A DNA stretch of 64,000 bases from Atkinsonella hypoxylon (GCA_000729835.1 JFHB01000027.1:124001-188000); one strand, 5' to 3'; shown: positions 48,150 to 59,520, counted from the first letter of the stretch. Notes: a model not told the origin generated them from the sequence alone. Made by a program: numbers and translations.

Positions 48150-48800
48150 CTCTCTATCGTATCGTCGTATGCTTTGACGATGGGATCATATGGAATACTT
48201 GGATCCCAAGGAGTTCCAGTGAAAAGACGATGTTTATGGGAAACCGGGTATCTCCGATCGTGCACAAGGGCTTAACACCCTCAAAGTCTTCCGGACCCTC
48301 GTTTAAAATCCAATCAAGTCCATGTTCGTCCAAACCCCCCACGCTTGAATCGTACGATATCTCGAAACATCCCTGTATTCCACGTACATCGCAGGTTGTT
48401 TTGGGAGGGCAGGCCGTGAGCCTGATGTTCTTGCCAAGGCCCAGCCTCGCTGAGCACAGAGCCATAGAAGGATATAAAAAGAATGCTTCAAGATCGTGAC
48501 GATGTGTGTGCAGTTCTTCCAAGTACTTCAGTCGCGATGAACTCCAATGTGCCTGTTCCATACCGAGCAGCACTAGGGCCTTTACCTTCTTCCTTAGCCA
48601 AATCCGAATCAATCAGCATGCCTAGGTCAGTGATTGTGATATTATTCTCAAAAATGTCTCGGGTAGAACTTTGCCGTCTTTGTAAAGTAACTGGTGCACT
48701 TTGATAGCTTCACAAAGGCCTCAAGAAGCTCAGCTGATAGATCGCCCGGCTGCGATAGTTATGTCTCATACGCGTCAAGGTCCCATTTGCGTAGTATGTT
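48150..48800 (-). pseudogene. Decayed FunK1-type protein kinase fragment
   Basis: Conserved FunK1 blocks appear in order on the minus strand but in different frames. AELLEAF (about 48716-48750), AIKVHQLLYKDGKVL (about 48670-48715), RDIFENNITITD with LIDSDLA and GTGTLEFIATEVL (about 48520-48660), HTHRHDLEAFF (about 48480-48515), YILLWLCAQRGWALA (about 48430-48476), PEDFEGVKPLC (about 48260-48300) and LFTGTPWDP...DPIVKAYDD (about 48155-48240). At least four frame changes are required and the codon for the catalytic-loop His is damaged. The N-terminal lobe was not found. FunK1 kinases are a fungal-specific family often near repeats and in variable regions. No splice-site pairs explain the frame changes, so a pseudogene is preferred. 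Confidence 0.75.
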
Positions 48801-49079
48801 AACTATGGTCTTGGTTTTGGTCTTGCCCAAGACTGGTGCCCTGCCTTGACTCATCCTCGAGACGGCTCCTGTGGATCGCCTTTCATCCTATTGGCTGTCA
48901 AACTCAGCGCCAGAGATACGATACGTTGCAGCATCACCTACGACGACTTTTTCAGCCCTCGGTCTGCACTCCATTTGAAGTGACCTCGAGCCTTGACACT
49001 ACCTATCTAGGTACCCAAGTAGGTAGGTAGTTGTGTGGCCAATCCATTGGCCCTTGCGCGTATCATTTACCCCGGTATC

Positions 49080-49945
49080 ATGGCGATGCGTATGGAAAGA
49101 CTCGGCGGCCGAGGTAAGCGCGCCAATCCCGATCTCCGAAAAAAGATGTTGCCGCCGCAAGAAGAAGGTTTCATAAATTGACAGAAATTCCCTAGCTCTT
49201 CACTCGGCCGACAACGATGACGTCGAGCGCGAATATGACAGACTTCGCGATCAAGCTCGGCTGGAGAACGACAAGGCTCACCGGGCCTCTCAGCGTGTCC
49301 GTTTCGCCATACCCGATCTTTCCAGCCCGGTACTTACATGTTTCAAGACTTTACTGAGTATCCACCCTTTCACAGTCACAAGAAGCCTTTCGCGCCAGCG
49401 ACCATGAATCCTCGCAGAAGTACTCCCGCGAATCCAAGCAGCATTATGCCAAACGAGACGAGTACAACCGCCAAGCTGCCGACTACATCTTTCGCGAGAA
49501 CAATGCCCCCGGCAGAGTAGCCCAGGATGCCATTGATCTCCACGGCCTATACGTCGAGGAGGCGGAGCGCATTCTGGAGCAGCGCATTCGCGCGGACCAG
49601 TCTCGTGGACTGGAGCATTTACATGCGATCGTGGGCAAGGGCAACCATTCCGTCGGCCATGTGCAGAAGATCAAGCCCAAGGTGGAGGCGCTCTGTCGCG
49701 AGCTGGGCTTGAAGTACCGGACTGAAGAGAATGCCGGGAGGATATACATCAATTTGCAAGGCGGTGAGCCTCTGGGGCCAGGACACCACGGCAGCGGCCA
49801 GCAGCATGGTGGACAGTATCACGGTGGACAACAACAGCATGGGGGTCACCAAGGACAGCAGCAGAACGAAATGGACGACCTGGTTGGCAAGTTGTTGCCC
49901 AAGGTGCTCAGGAAGTTGGAGAAGGCTTGCTGCGCAGTGATGTAG
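49080..49945 (+). CDS. DUF1771-SMR domain protein
   Basis: Model: exons 49080-49113, 49196-49296 and 49376-49945 (34+101+570 bp), 234 residues. Exon 1 encodes only MAMRMERLGGR and joins in phase 1 to ALHSADNDDVEREYDRLRDQAR. The DUF1771 helices run to EYNRQAADYIFRENN (about residues 15-85). The SMR domain follows: IDLHGLYVEEAERIL, then HAIVGKGNHS (about 85-165). The C-terminus is His/Gln/Gly-rich. SMR domains in eukaryotes are linked to nucleic-acid binding or nicking, for example in RNA surveillance; the exact role of this fungal group is not set. Intron 2 needs a GTCCGT donor to keep the family spacing; a GTACTT donor at 49330 is also in frame but leaves a 46 bp intron and an 11-residue insert. 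Confidence 0.82.
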
Positions 49946-50448
49946 AGGCGGCTGTCGGGCATTGTTTATCGTGGCAAAGGCGTTCCGTTCCGGCCTGGAG
50001 CTTAGACGAGATACCCGAGTTGGCTGAATTTGTTTGGATAATTTTTGGGATTGTTTGCTGAAGGTTTGGATAGTGATATATATGTACACCGGGGCATATG
50101 GGAGCTCTTTAAAACTACGTTTTGGAGAGCTATTGACAAGGACTTTGGATATTTTAGTTATACTTGTACATTTGGACATGGTTTCATCGAAAATATGAAC
50201 TGGGATTATGCACTTTTGTACTTTCAGTCTTGATCGAGTTTAAACGCTTTTGTGTATAAGAGGCTTTCAAGACATGCAGATGCCTAATATTTGTCAGACG
50301 TAAAGAGTATTGTAAAGAATGGTCTGATATCAGATTTAATGGTGTAAATACGCAACGAGTATAGTCATATCGCTTTGAGAAGTCCTCTAATGTAGTCTAT
50401 AACAAAAAAACGCTCTACCAAAGCAACTTAGAAAACGAGCAAAGTTCA
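49946..50448. other. Convergent 3' flanks
   Basis: About 500 bp, AT-rich, no gene seen between the SMR gene and the minus-strand membrane protein. Confidence 0.5.
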
Positions 50449-51011
50449 TTAAAGTCGATGATTCTGTCGCTGTCTCTGCTGAAAAGCTATCAATTCTGGA
50501 TCCTCGGGCCCCTTGGGCACTTCTCTTGCCCTATCTAGCGTGAAGCCCAAAGCCTCGGGCATGAAGACGACAATCATCTCTGTCAAAATACCCATGAACA
50601 AATACATCCATACATTGGAGTGTATGCCCGCAAATACCGACAAGCAAGAGTAGATCAGCCGCACAACGACAAAGGGAATCGACGCAATAACGCCCAAGAG
50701 GATGCGGTGCTCGCCTTGAGCCACGAACCCATGGTTTCTGAAAGCAATGAAGGTCTCGGCGCAAAGGAGCGCAACGGCGGCAATCATGAGTCCGACGCCT
50801 ACGCGGCTCAGCTCAGCGAAGTGGATCGTGATGACGCCATCTTGAACAGTGTAAGAGGAATTTATGCCGCCGACAATGGTGATGATCAGGGCGACCAAGA
50901 CGACCAAGTTGATCAGACGCTGGTGTAGGGGCGAGAGAACCACATGGCCCTGGCGATGGATGGAATTGAAGACGCGGGAGAGAAGACCCAAGAGGAGGAG
51001 AAGGCTCAAGT
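50449..51011 (-). pseudogene. 5'-truncated multi-pass membrane protein (DUF7702-like)
   Basis: An open frame of about 187 codons ends at 50449 and begins abruptly after a possible acceptor (ATATAAG) at 51012 without an ATG near its start. It encodes SLLLLLGLLSRV, then four hydrophobic segments (around LINLVVLVALIITIVGG, VGVGLMIAAVALLCAE, LLGVIASIPFVVVRLIYS, VWMYLFMGILTEMIVVFMP) and a polar tail. The pattern resembles the C-terminal half of fungal integral membrane proteins I recall as DUF7702, which normally have about three more N-terminal helices. No such exons were found in the 600 bp upstream before KTI12. It may be a truncated gene, or short exons were missed. The frame itself is undamaged. 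Confidence 0.55.
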
Positions 51012-51644
51012 CTTATATCCTCACATCCTCGTCGGGATTTCACACTTCCCAGCTACAAACCACCCATACCATTCGTTGTACAATTCGACTCACGGCACAG
51101 CACGGTCAGCAATTCAGCCGTCCTTGAAAACGCCGGGGATCATGACGGCATAGCGATTCCCCCCTTACGAGCGGCCCGAGTCCTTCGTAGCTTCAGGCTT
51201 ATCCCAGCAACGGGATGAAGGCGGTCATTGAGAGGCAGCACTTTGGAGGCACTCTTGGCCTCTTTCGCTCTCGCGTTGGCATATGCCTGGGGCGTTTCGT
51301 GACTTGGTTGCAGGTTTAGCGTGGCTGTCGTTGAGCGAAGCCACGCAGAAACCGAACACTTGCCCGAAAGGGTTTGGGCCGGTGTCTGCCAGCTGTCTAC
51401 AGTCTGACAGGCGTCCAACGCTGCATAGAAGTCGATTACTATTGAAACAAGATCCGTGTTTGTGACTCATGAGGCAATGGTCTATTAACCTGACTTTGGG
51501 CTGCCTCACAGCAGCTTCTGATTATTAGATGAGCACATCTTTTTGTCCATCCACTTTTTCGTCACTGCTTCTCGAACCCCACCAAAAAAAAGCCCACGTC
51601 ACGGACTACTCGACCCTGCGCAAACGTCCAGTCGTCTACTTGCA
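51012..51644. other. Intergenic, membrane-protein fragment / KTI12
   Basis: About 630 bp. No N-terminal exon of the minus-strand membrane protein was recognised here. It should contain the KTI12 promoter. Confidence 0.4.
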
Positions 51645-52774
51645 ATGCCAGTATGCCTCCGTTGTTATTGACTGTCGTGGTCTTCCGACAGAATTGCCCC
51701 CTTCAAGTTGAAGCCTGCTAATTCGACATCCCACAGCTGATCATAGTGTCGGGTCTTCCGACGTCGGGCAAGTCCACCCGCGCAAAGCAGCTCTACCATT
51801 ACCTCGCCGCCCGTATTGCAGAGACAGAGCCTGCCAAATACAGACTTCACCTCATATCCGACGACTCATTGTCAATATCCCGCACCGTTTACGATCTCTC
51901 GCCCGACAGGGTCCGCCTGCACACCCGATCAGCGAACTCGTCCGAGAAGGATGCCAGAGCCGCTCTCTATGGCGCAGTGAAGCGAGTCTTGTCCGACAAG
52001 GACTTTGTCATTCTGGATGGATTGAACTATATCAAAGGCTGGCGATACCAGCTGCACTGCGAAGCGAAAGCTATGAGAACACCCAATTGCATCTTACGCG
52101 TCGCATGCCCCGCCGAACAAGCCCGACAAGTCAACGAGGCGAGGCTACGAAGAGCAAAATCGAACCCACAAACAAGCAACCAGAACTGCATCGTGGAGCA
52201 GATACAAAAATTCCCTGAAGAGGACACTCAACAGGAAGAAGACACAGCAGAGCCCTACGAGCAAAGTAATTGGGACAACCTCGTCTTTCGGTACGAAGAG
52301 CCAAATCCCATGACAAGATGGGACTCACCACTCTTTGCCGTCTTATGGGATGACACAGAAGCCCAAACGAAGCGAACGTTTGACGACTTGTGGGATGCAA
52401 TGGCTGGTGAAGACCGGAAAGTCGTCAAGCCGAATCAATCCACCGTTGTGCGGGGCCGAGAAGCTGGTGGCGATTATCTGTACGTTCTTGAACGCGAAAC
52501 GCAGCACACTGTTAAGAAAATACTGGAGCAGCAAGGCGACGGTGGCGGTAGCGAAGTCAAGATATCCTTGAGTGCGGCCGGTAAAGAGGACTTGATTGTG
52601 GAGTTGCCATCAGGCAAGAAAGTCGGTCTACCTCAGCTGCAACGATTGCGGAGAGCCTTTGTGGGATTGAATCGTGGTGGTATTGGGTTGGAGAAGGTCG
52701 GGAACATGGAGAGCGATGGCATGCGGGAAGTATTTGTGAAGTATCTGAATGATGCTTTTGAGAAGGATGAGTGA
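51645..52774 (+). CDS. KTI12: KTI12, Elongator-associated P-loop protein
   Basis: Model: exons 51645-51650 and 51737-52774 (6+1038 bp), 347 residues. The first exon encodes only Met-Pro and is followed by a GTATGC donor. The acceptor CACAG at 51736 joins it to LIIVSGLPTSGKST, giving the usual MPLIIVSGLP start of the family. The P-loop is GLPTSGKST; SDDSLS and LDGLNYIKGWRYQLHCEAK are family blocks. SEKDARAALYG is also typical. Kti12 binds Elongator and tRNA and is required for wobble-uridine modification (mcm5/ncm5). Without the tiny exon there is no ATG before the P-loop, which supports the model. The CDC48 gene follows on the same strand, 1.1 kb away. Confidence 0.92.
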
Positions 52775-53891
52775 CGATAGCGTGATGTTGCAATGGGCAT
52801 GGACCGTCGTTGGAAGGCATTGGAACAGAGTAAATTGGCCGCGATTGTCCCAAGCTGAATAAGGCACATGGCATCTAATGTGGTCATACCATTGCTGTTA
52901 TGTCGTACAAAGACGCATGACAATGGATAAATTGATGAAACTTGCTATTTGAGGCCGGCTTGGGCAGCTGAGCAGGCATGACAACGACAATGCTCAGGAT
53001 CGACATATTCACCATTGTACTGACAAAGGCGAGATAGAGGTGCACTGATTGCTGGCTGCACGTTCAAAGACGCCACGAGTAACCTAATGAAGGCGCACGG
53101 CAACAATGGCGAAAGTAAACGGCACAAATCCGAGAAATGGTACAATTGCCTCTTGGTCACTCTCATTTGTTCAATGTACTTGCAGTTGCTCGGATCAAGC
53201 AGATGATCGAGCTACCTGTGCGCACCCAGCAGCTCCAGTCCATTGACATGAAATGAAGCCTGTTGGTAGTCTCGTTGACTTTGCTCCGTCGTCGGCGTTT
53301 GGCTCCTCGAAAATGCGGGCCCTATGTCCCAAGGCAGATACTTGGTACATAATAATAATATAATAGCGTCCCTGGGCGATGGGGACCTTCATTGACACGT
53401 ACGACCGCCGGCTGCCTGGAGCTCTGCTTATTAAGGTGGAAAGCCGCAGAAGCTTCCACTTTTTGGCGTTGCCATCATCGCCTAGTGGACTGGCTCCCGT
53501 GTGAACGAACGCAGGCCCCCAGTACTCGTCATCGTAGCGAAACCTGGTGCACTTCCTAGGTACCTGCGCACCTGCCGCCATTGACCTGGAACCTCGCCGC
53601 CAAGCCACAGGTGCCTCTATTAACAAGGTGCGGGCTGCTGTAAACTCCAACTCAACCTTGCCCTGTCGACCTCTCTCAATCCTCCCTCATTCCTTCCACT
53701 TCCCGCAAACTCTCAACACACTCCATTTTTCTACATTCCCTTCGGCTATCGCGCTCGCATTCTTTGGGAAGACTCAAGTCAGCGAGGCTCTTTGTCCTGA
53801 ACGCCGTCAACTCACGTTCACCTGCGTTCTCGGCCACGTTTCCCATCTTGCTTGACGATAGAGCAGTTTTCTCCGGAGCACACATTACATC
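52775..53891. other. Intergenic KTI12 to CDC48
   Basis: About 1.1 kb, no supported gene. A CCTAGGTACCTG palindromic motif lies near 53555-53566. The 250 bp before CDC48 are rich in CTC/TTCC pyrimidine runs on the sense strand, common before highly expressed fungal genes. Confidence 0.5.
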
Positions 53892-56714
53892 ATGACCTCC
53901 CAGCCTGAAGAGCATAAGAAGAAGGTCAACTTGACGTGAGTATACATTTCTCCTACTGCCACTGCTGCCATCTCGATGAGGCTTTTTTTTTTTTTTTCGG
54001 TCGGATTTGACGCTAACTCTTGAATCTAGCGACCCTTCTGGCGCCGATATCAAACATGTTTGTTTATCTCAATCCTCCCACATCACCTATCAGCATCTGC
54101 TGACTAACTGCCGCACAGGAGGATGACACTGCGACCGCCATTCTCAAGAAGAAGAAGAAACCCAATCAGTTGATGTACGTTGTCTGGGCTTCAGAAATTG
54201 TAGAGACGTTGTGGACTTAACAGCTAACTACCAATCCCCAGGGTTACCGATGCCGTTAATGATGACAATAGCATCATTGCCCTTTCCGAAGCTACAATGG
54301 ATGCACTGCAACTATTTAGGGGTGATACAGTCTTGGTGCGAGGCAAGAAGAGAAAGGATACCGTTCTGATCGTTCTCGCCGATGAGGAGCTCGATGATGG
54401 CAGTGCTCGCATCAACCGAGTTGTCCGCCACAACCTCCGTGTCAAGCATGGCGATATGATCACCGTCCTACCCTGCCCTGACATCAAATACGTAAGTCTA
54501 TGCCTACGCTTTTAGTCGCGCAGTCCTTGGTTACATGCTTGAGCTAACTTACGGGAAATAGGCTAAAAGAATTGCCGTCTTGCCCATCGCCGACACCGTC
54601 GAGGGCATTACTGGATCCCTCTTCGATGTCTTCCTTGCCCCTTATTTCCGCGAGGCTTATCGACCAGTCCGCCAGGGCGATCTCTTCATCGTCCGTGGTG
54701 GCATGCGGCAAGTAGAGTTTAAAGTCGTAGAGGTCGATCCTCCAGAGTACGGTATCGTCGCACAAGATACGGTAATTCATTGCGAGGGCGACCCTATCGA
54801 GCGAGATGAAGAAGAGAACAACCTGAACGAGGTTGGATACGACGACATTGGTGGTTGCCGGAAACAGATGGCCCAAATTCGAGAAATGGTCGAGTTACCT
54901 CTCAGACATCCTCAGTTGTTCAAGTCTATTGGTATCAAGCCCCCCCGCGGTGTCTTGCTGTACGGTCCGCCCGGTACTGGTAAGACACTCATGGCTCGTG
55001 CTGTGGCCAACGAGACCGGTGCTTTCTTCTTCTTAATTAACGGGCCCGAGATCATGTCCAAGATGGCTGGTGAATCCGAGTCCAACCTGCGAAAAGCATT
55101 TGAGGAGGCTGAGAAGAATTCACCTGCTATCATCTTCATCGATGAGATCGACTCGATTGCCCCTAAGCGAGAGAAGACAAACGGTGAAGTCGAACGACGT
55201 GTTGTCTCTCAGCTGTTGACCCTCATGGATGGCATGAAGGCCCGCTCCAATGTTGTCGTCATGGCCGCCACCAACCGACCCAATTCAATCGACCCTGCCC
55301 TGCGTCGTTTCGGCCGTTTCGACCGTGAAGTCGACATTGGTGTTCCCGACCCTACCGGCCGTCTCGAGATTCTTCAGATTCACACCAAGAACATGAAGCT
55401 CGCCGACGATGTCGATCTGGAGCAAATTGCTGCCGAGACTCACGGTTATGTGGGCTCTGATGTTGCTGCGCTCTGCTCAGAAGCTGCCATGCAACAAATT
55501 CGAGAGAAGATGGATTTGATTGACCTTGATGAGGATACCATTGACGCCGAGGTCTTGGATTCTCTTGGCGTCACCATGGAGAACTTCCGCTTCGCTCTTG
55601 GTGTCTCCAACCCCTCTGCTCTCCGCGAGGTTGCTGTTGTCGAGGTTCCCAATGTTCGCTGGGAAGACATTGGCGGTCTCGAGGCTGTTAAGCAAGATCT
55701 CCGCGAGCAGGTGCAGTACCCCGTGGACCACCCCGAGAAATTTCTCAAATTTGGTCTCTCGCCATCTCGTGGCGTCCTCTTCTACGGTCCCCCTGGTACT
55801 GGTAAAACTATGTTGGCCAAGGCAGTTGCCAACGAGTGCGCAGCCAACTTCATTTCTGTCAAGGGTCCTGAGTTGCTTAGCATGTGGTTTGGTGAATCAG
55901 AAAGCAACATTCGGGACATTTTCGACAAGGCACGTGCTGCAGCTCCTTGTATTGTCTTTCTTGACGAGTTGGATTCTATCGCCAAGGCTCGTGGTGGCTC
56001 TGTTGGTGATGCTGGCGGTGCTTCTGACCGTGTTGTGAACCAGCTCCTGACGGGTAAGTTTTATCAACCTTGGATGAATGAACACGGAGCAAGTGAGAAC
56101 TGAGAATAACATTGTGTTTAGAAATGGATGGAATGACTTCCAAGAAGAACGTATTCGTTATCGGCGCTACCAACAGGCCTGAGCAACTCGATCCCGCCCT
56201 GTGCCGACCTGGACGTCTCGACTCTCTCATCTACGTACCGCTGCCTGACGAGGTTGGACGCCTAAGCATTCTCAAGGCTCAACTGCGCAAGACGCCCGTC
56301 TCGTCTGATGTCGACTTGGGCTACATTGCCAGCAAGACGCACGGTTTCTCGGGTGCTGATCTCGGTTTCATCACTCAACGTGCCGTCAAGATTGCCATCA
56401 AGGAAGCTATCAGTGCGGATATCGAGCGCACCAAGGCTCGCGAGGCTGCTGGTGACAATATGGAAGTCGATGAGGACGCCGAAGATCCCGTTCCCGAACT
56501 GACCAAGTCTCACTTCGAGGAGGCGATGCAGATGGCTCGCAAGTCTGTCAGTGACGTCGAAATCCGCCGGTATGAGGCATTTGCGCAGCAGATGAAGAAT
56601 GCCGGACCCGGCGCATTCTTCAAGTTCCCCGAGGTGGGTGCTGACGGCCAGGCTTCTGGTCCCGGAGGCAACGGCTTTGGCGATGCTGGCAATGACGATG
56701 ATCTCTATGACTAG
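53892..56714 (+). CDS. CDC48: CDC48/p97 AAA+ ATPase
   Basis: Model: exons 53892-53935, 54030-54057, 54119-54174, 54242-54491, 54562-56053 and 56122-56714 (44+28+56+250+1492+593 bp), 820 residues. The N domain (about 1-200) binds cofactors such as Ufd1-Npl4. D1 has Walker A GPPGTGKT near 261-268 and Walker B IIFIDEID near 319-323, with RFGRFDRE holding its arginine finger. D2 has a second GPPGTGKT near 535-542 and IVFLDELD. The C-terminus DDDLYD fits the HbYX-like tail. The hexamer unfolds ubiquitinated proteins in ER-associated degradation and chromatin and membrane work. The first 126 codons are split over four exons, three of them under 60 bp. Confidence 0.97.
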
Positions 56715-57570
56715 ATCAGTCGATACTCGGCGATGTTCAGGGAGACACGATGCTGGTCTCTGTATTCTAGATTTTGCCCCTTTGCAAACCTGCATGAAAG
56801 CTTTTTACTTTTTTATTTTTTCGTTCTTTTTGGGATTCTGGGAGTTGGTAGAATGGTGACTGCTAGAAGAAGAAGCAGGGGGATGGTGGAACATGACGAC
56901 CATGATACTTGGTGGCACATAGAAGCCATATAATTTTGCTTTAGCACGTAACAGGTTGATTCAGTGATGTGCTTTTGTACTCTGAGTGAATGTTGAGTAT
57001 TACATGCGGCTGGCTACCTATGACGATGTGTTTGACGGCGTAATTCTTGTTAAGCAAGTATATAACGACATCAACAGATGCAAGGTCAAGTTGGATATGA
57101 AGTAGTTTTCTGTTTTATCTATTATATGCATCTACCTTGTATTTCTATGTTTATGTCAAGGAAAAAAAAAAACTCCCCTGTAGGGCATATCAGCATATTT
57201 CAGTAAACACCCCTGACAAGCATTAAGGATCCCAATAACTTGAAACTCAACCTGACAAAATGTAATGTGCAAGAGCACTCCGTATTTATCATATGCTGTC
57301 CATTCCGTTATTTTCCCCAAACCTGTATGCGGCATAGTTTCAAGAGAATATGTCATCAAAGGACGGTATGGTCGACCCCCTCCGCCCCTCCGCCCCTCCC
57401 CCCCCCCCCCAAATAAAAAATATAAAACCTCAAAAGGTTTGGAAAAGGAAAGAGAAATCCAAGTTTGCAGTTCTCATTCCCTCCTTTTCGCCATCGTGTC
57501 AACACAATCCGCCACGTGCCCCTCACCCACCATTTGCAAAGTCCATCCGAGGCCTAACCCACCCAGCGAG
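56715..57570. other. Convergent 3' flanks of CDC48 and small unknown gene
   Basis: No gene seen. T-runs near 56805-56830 and A/C-runs near 57161-57171 and 57397-57410. Confidence 0.5.
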
Positions 57571-58057
57571 TCAACTGCTCGCGTCGCCATCAATCTCACA
57601 AACCGCCTCGAGGCTCTCCCTCGTGACCCGTAGTGCCTCCTCGATAACCGCCTCGGGCAGAGCAAGACTGGTGCTGGTCTTCTCGGACGCGCCGTTGACT
57701 CTCTTGGTGTCCCCGTTCGCGCTGCCCGATGCCTCGCGGACGTCGTCGAGCAGGCGGCGCAGGAGGGCAGGGTACGTGGTGATGTCGCCGTCGCGAAGGA
57801 GGGAGAGGGCGTGCGCCTGGATCAGCGTCGGCCAGTTCGCTGAGTTGGAGTTGAGGGCGTGGAGGAGGGCGTCTTGGATTCTGCTCTGCTTAGCTTTGGG
57901 TTTTTCTTTTTTCTTTTTTTTTTTTTTTCTACCTCGTGACGTGGCCGTCGCGTAGGAGGAGGGTGTTGATTTGGGAGCGGAGGTCTGGGTCGAGGGTTGC
58001 GGGGGTGTTGTTTGCGGCCGAGGCGGGGAGCTTGACTGGTGAGGCCTGTTGGGACAT
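57571..58057 (-). CDS. Small helical protein of unknown function
   Basis: Model: exons 57933-58057 and 57571-57880 (125+310 bp), 144 residues; the 52 bp intron has a GTAGAA donor followed by a long A-run on the sense strand and a GAGCAG acceptor. The protein begins MSQQASPVKLP and is mostly helical. A short motif is repeated: LLLRDGHVT...IQDALLHAL and LSLLRDGDITTYPALLRRLL. The end (LPEAVIEEALRVTRESLEAV) is another amphipathic helix. I do not recognise the family. Clean splicing in phase and low Lys/Arg bias in the helices support a real gene. Its upstream region is full of T/A runs and microsatellites. Confidence 0.65.
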
Positions 58058-58137
58058 TTGTGGGCTGTTTTTGGTTTTTTTTTTTTGCGCGGGATGGAGT
58101 TGGCGAGCTTGCGGGGGATTTTGTTGATGCGGATTGT

Positions 58138-58160
58138 GGGATTGGGATTGGGATTGGGAT
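58138..58160. repeat. (GGGATT)n hexanucleotide repeat
   Basis: About four copies; not the fungal telomere unit TTAGGG. Confidence 0.85.
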
Positions 58161-58756
58161 CCGGGTGTAGTTTGGCTGGGGGGGGGGTTTTTTTTTTTTT
58201 TTTTGGTTTTTGTCTGAGGTTTGTTTCTTGTCGGTGGGATTGAGGTCGGTCGGTGACGCAGACCCCCCGTTTTCTGATGTCAGCTGTTACAGCTTTGGGG
58301 GCCTATCCTCGGCTCCTTCTTGCGGCGGACTACCCTGGAGGAAAGGGAACACGGCCCTCCGTTCGCCAACTGTTTCGCCTGCAAGGCTTTTTAAAATTTG
58401 TGTCTTCTTTTTCTATACTGGGTTCTACTTGTCACTTCAGCTTTGGTTGAATAGCGAGGTAGACGTGTTGTGATTAGACTCTCAGTCAGCTAAGTTGAAG
58501 AAACAGAGGATTTTTTTAAAAAAAATCAAAGGTTAGATTTCTGGAATAAGGAGAGCACTGGCTTCATCAAGCATAATCATAAATGTAGAGCAGAAAAAAC
58601 AAAGTCCAGCAAGTCTGCCTACCCTAAACCACCTAAAAAACAAAATACCCAACCCATGGACCCACCGCCTATTCCCAAAATCTCTCTCTGAGAAGCTTAC
58701 CGACTTGAACGGAAAAAGTCCCAACCCCATGTTAAAACACCAGAAGAATATAAAGG

Positions 58757-58780
58757 GTTGTTGTTGTTGTTGTTGTTGTT
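58757..58780. repeat. (TTG)n trinucleotide repeat
   Basis: Eight perfect copies, intergenic. Confidence 0.9.
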
Positions 58781-59230
58781 CCCGCGGGGAACTCGTTTCG
58801 CGCAACTCAGCAAGACAACATGGTTTTCCCTGCACTAGACTAGTTAAGTTTTATTTTTATTTTTATTTTTATTAATTTTTTATTAAAATTTTTTTTTTTT
58901 TTCGGGCGTGACCGCCTTGACTATGGATTTCCAGACGGAGCTAGAGGAAGCGGTGAGAGTAGCAACTAGGTTCGCGAGGCAAAAGGAAGGAAAAGTGCCT
59001 GCGTGCGGTTGCGGCCTGTGCTTGAATGAACGCGGGGAACTTTCTCCTAATAAGAGGGGAAAAGGGGACAGAACGGCGATTTTGGAGCGTTTTTATTTAT
59101 TATTTATTTATTTAATTTTTATTTTGCATATATGTGGCGGGTTTGTGAGCTTGGAACTTGGCTTTTTGCTTTTGGCTTTTGGCTAGGTGTGTGTTGTCTT
59201 GTGTTTTGCTTCATCTCGCTTGCAGCATGT

Positions 59231-59272
59231 ATGTCTGTGTCTGTGTCTGTGTCTGTGTCTCTGTCTGTGTCT
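59231..59272. repeat. (TGTGTC)n hexanucleotide repeat
   Basis: About six copies with one interruption. Confidence 0.85.
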
Positions 59273-59467
59273 GGGGTTTGGACAAGCGCTGACCACGCGA
59301 TTCACGATTCATATAACGTTGTGGCCCTTCGATACAGGCAGCAGGCAGCAGTTTGTACACTTACCTGATTTGACCGCCGTCGCGGAGCTACTGCACAACT
59401 ATGGAGCCGTGAGAGCGCAGGCCATTCGGGACAAATGTATAAAATGTATAAAATATATGCATGTGTG

Positions 59468-59520
59468 TATGCTATGCTATGCTATGCTATGTTGTGCTGT
59501 GCTGTGCTGTGCTGTGCTAT
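59468..59520. repeat. Pentanucleotide array TATGC changing to TGTGC
   Basis: Four copies of TATGC followed by about four of TGTGC. The array switches unit by a single A to G change in the middle. Confidence 0.9.

Noticed and set aside
58138..58160. Telomere-like repeat
   Set aside because: The unit is GGGATT, not TTAGGG, only four copies, and genes continue on both sides.
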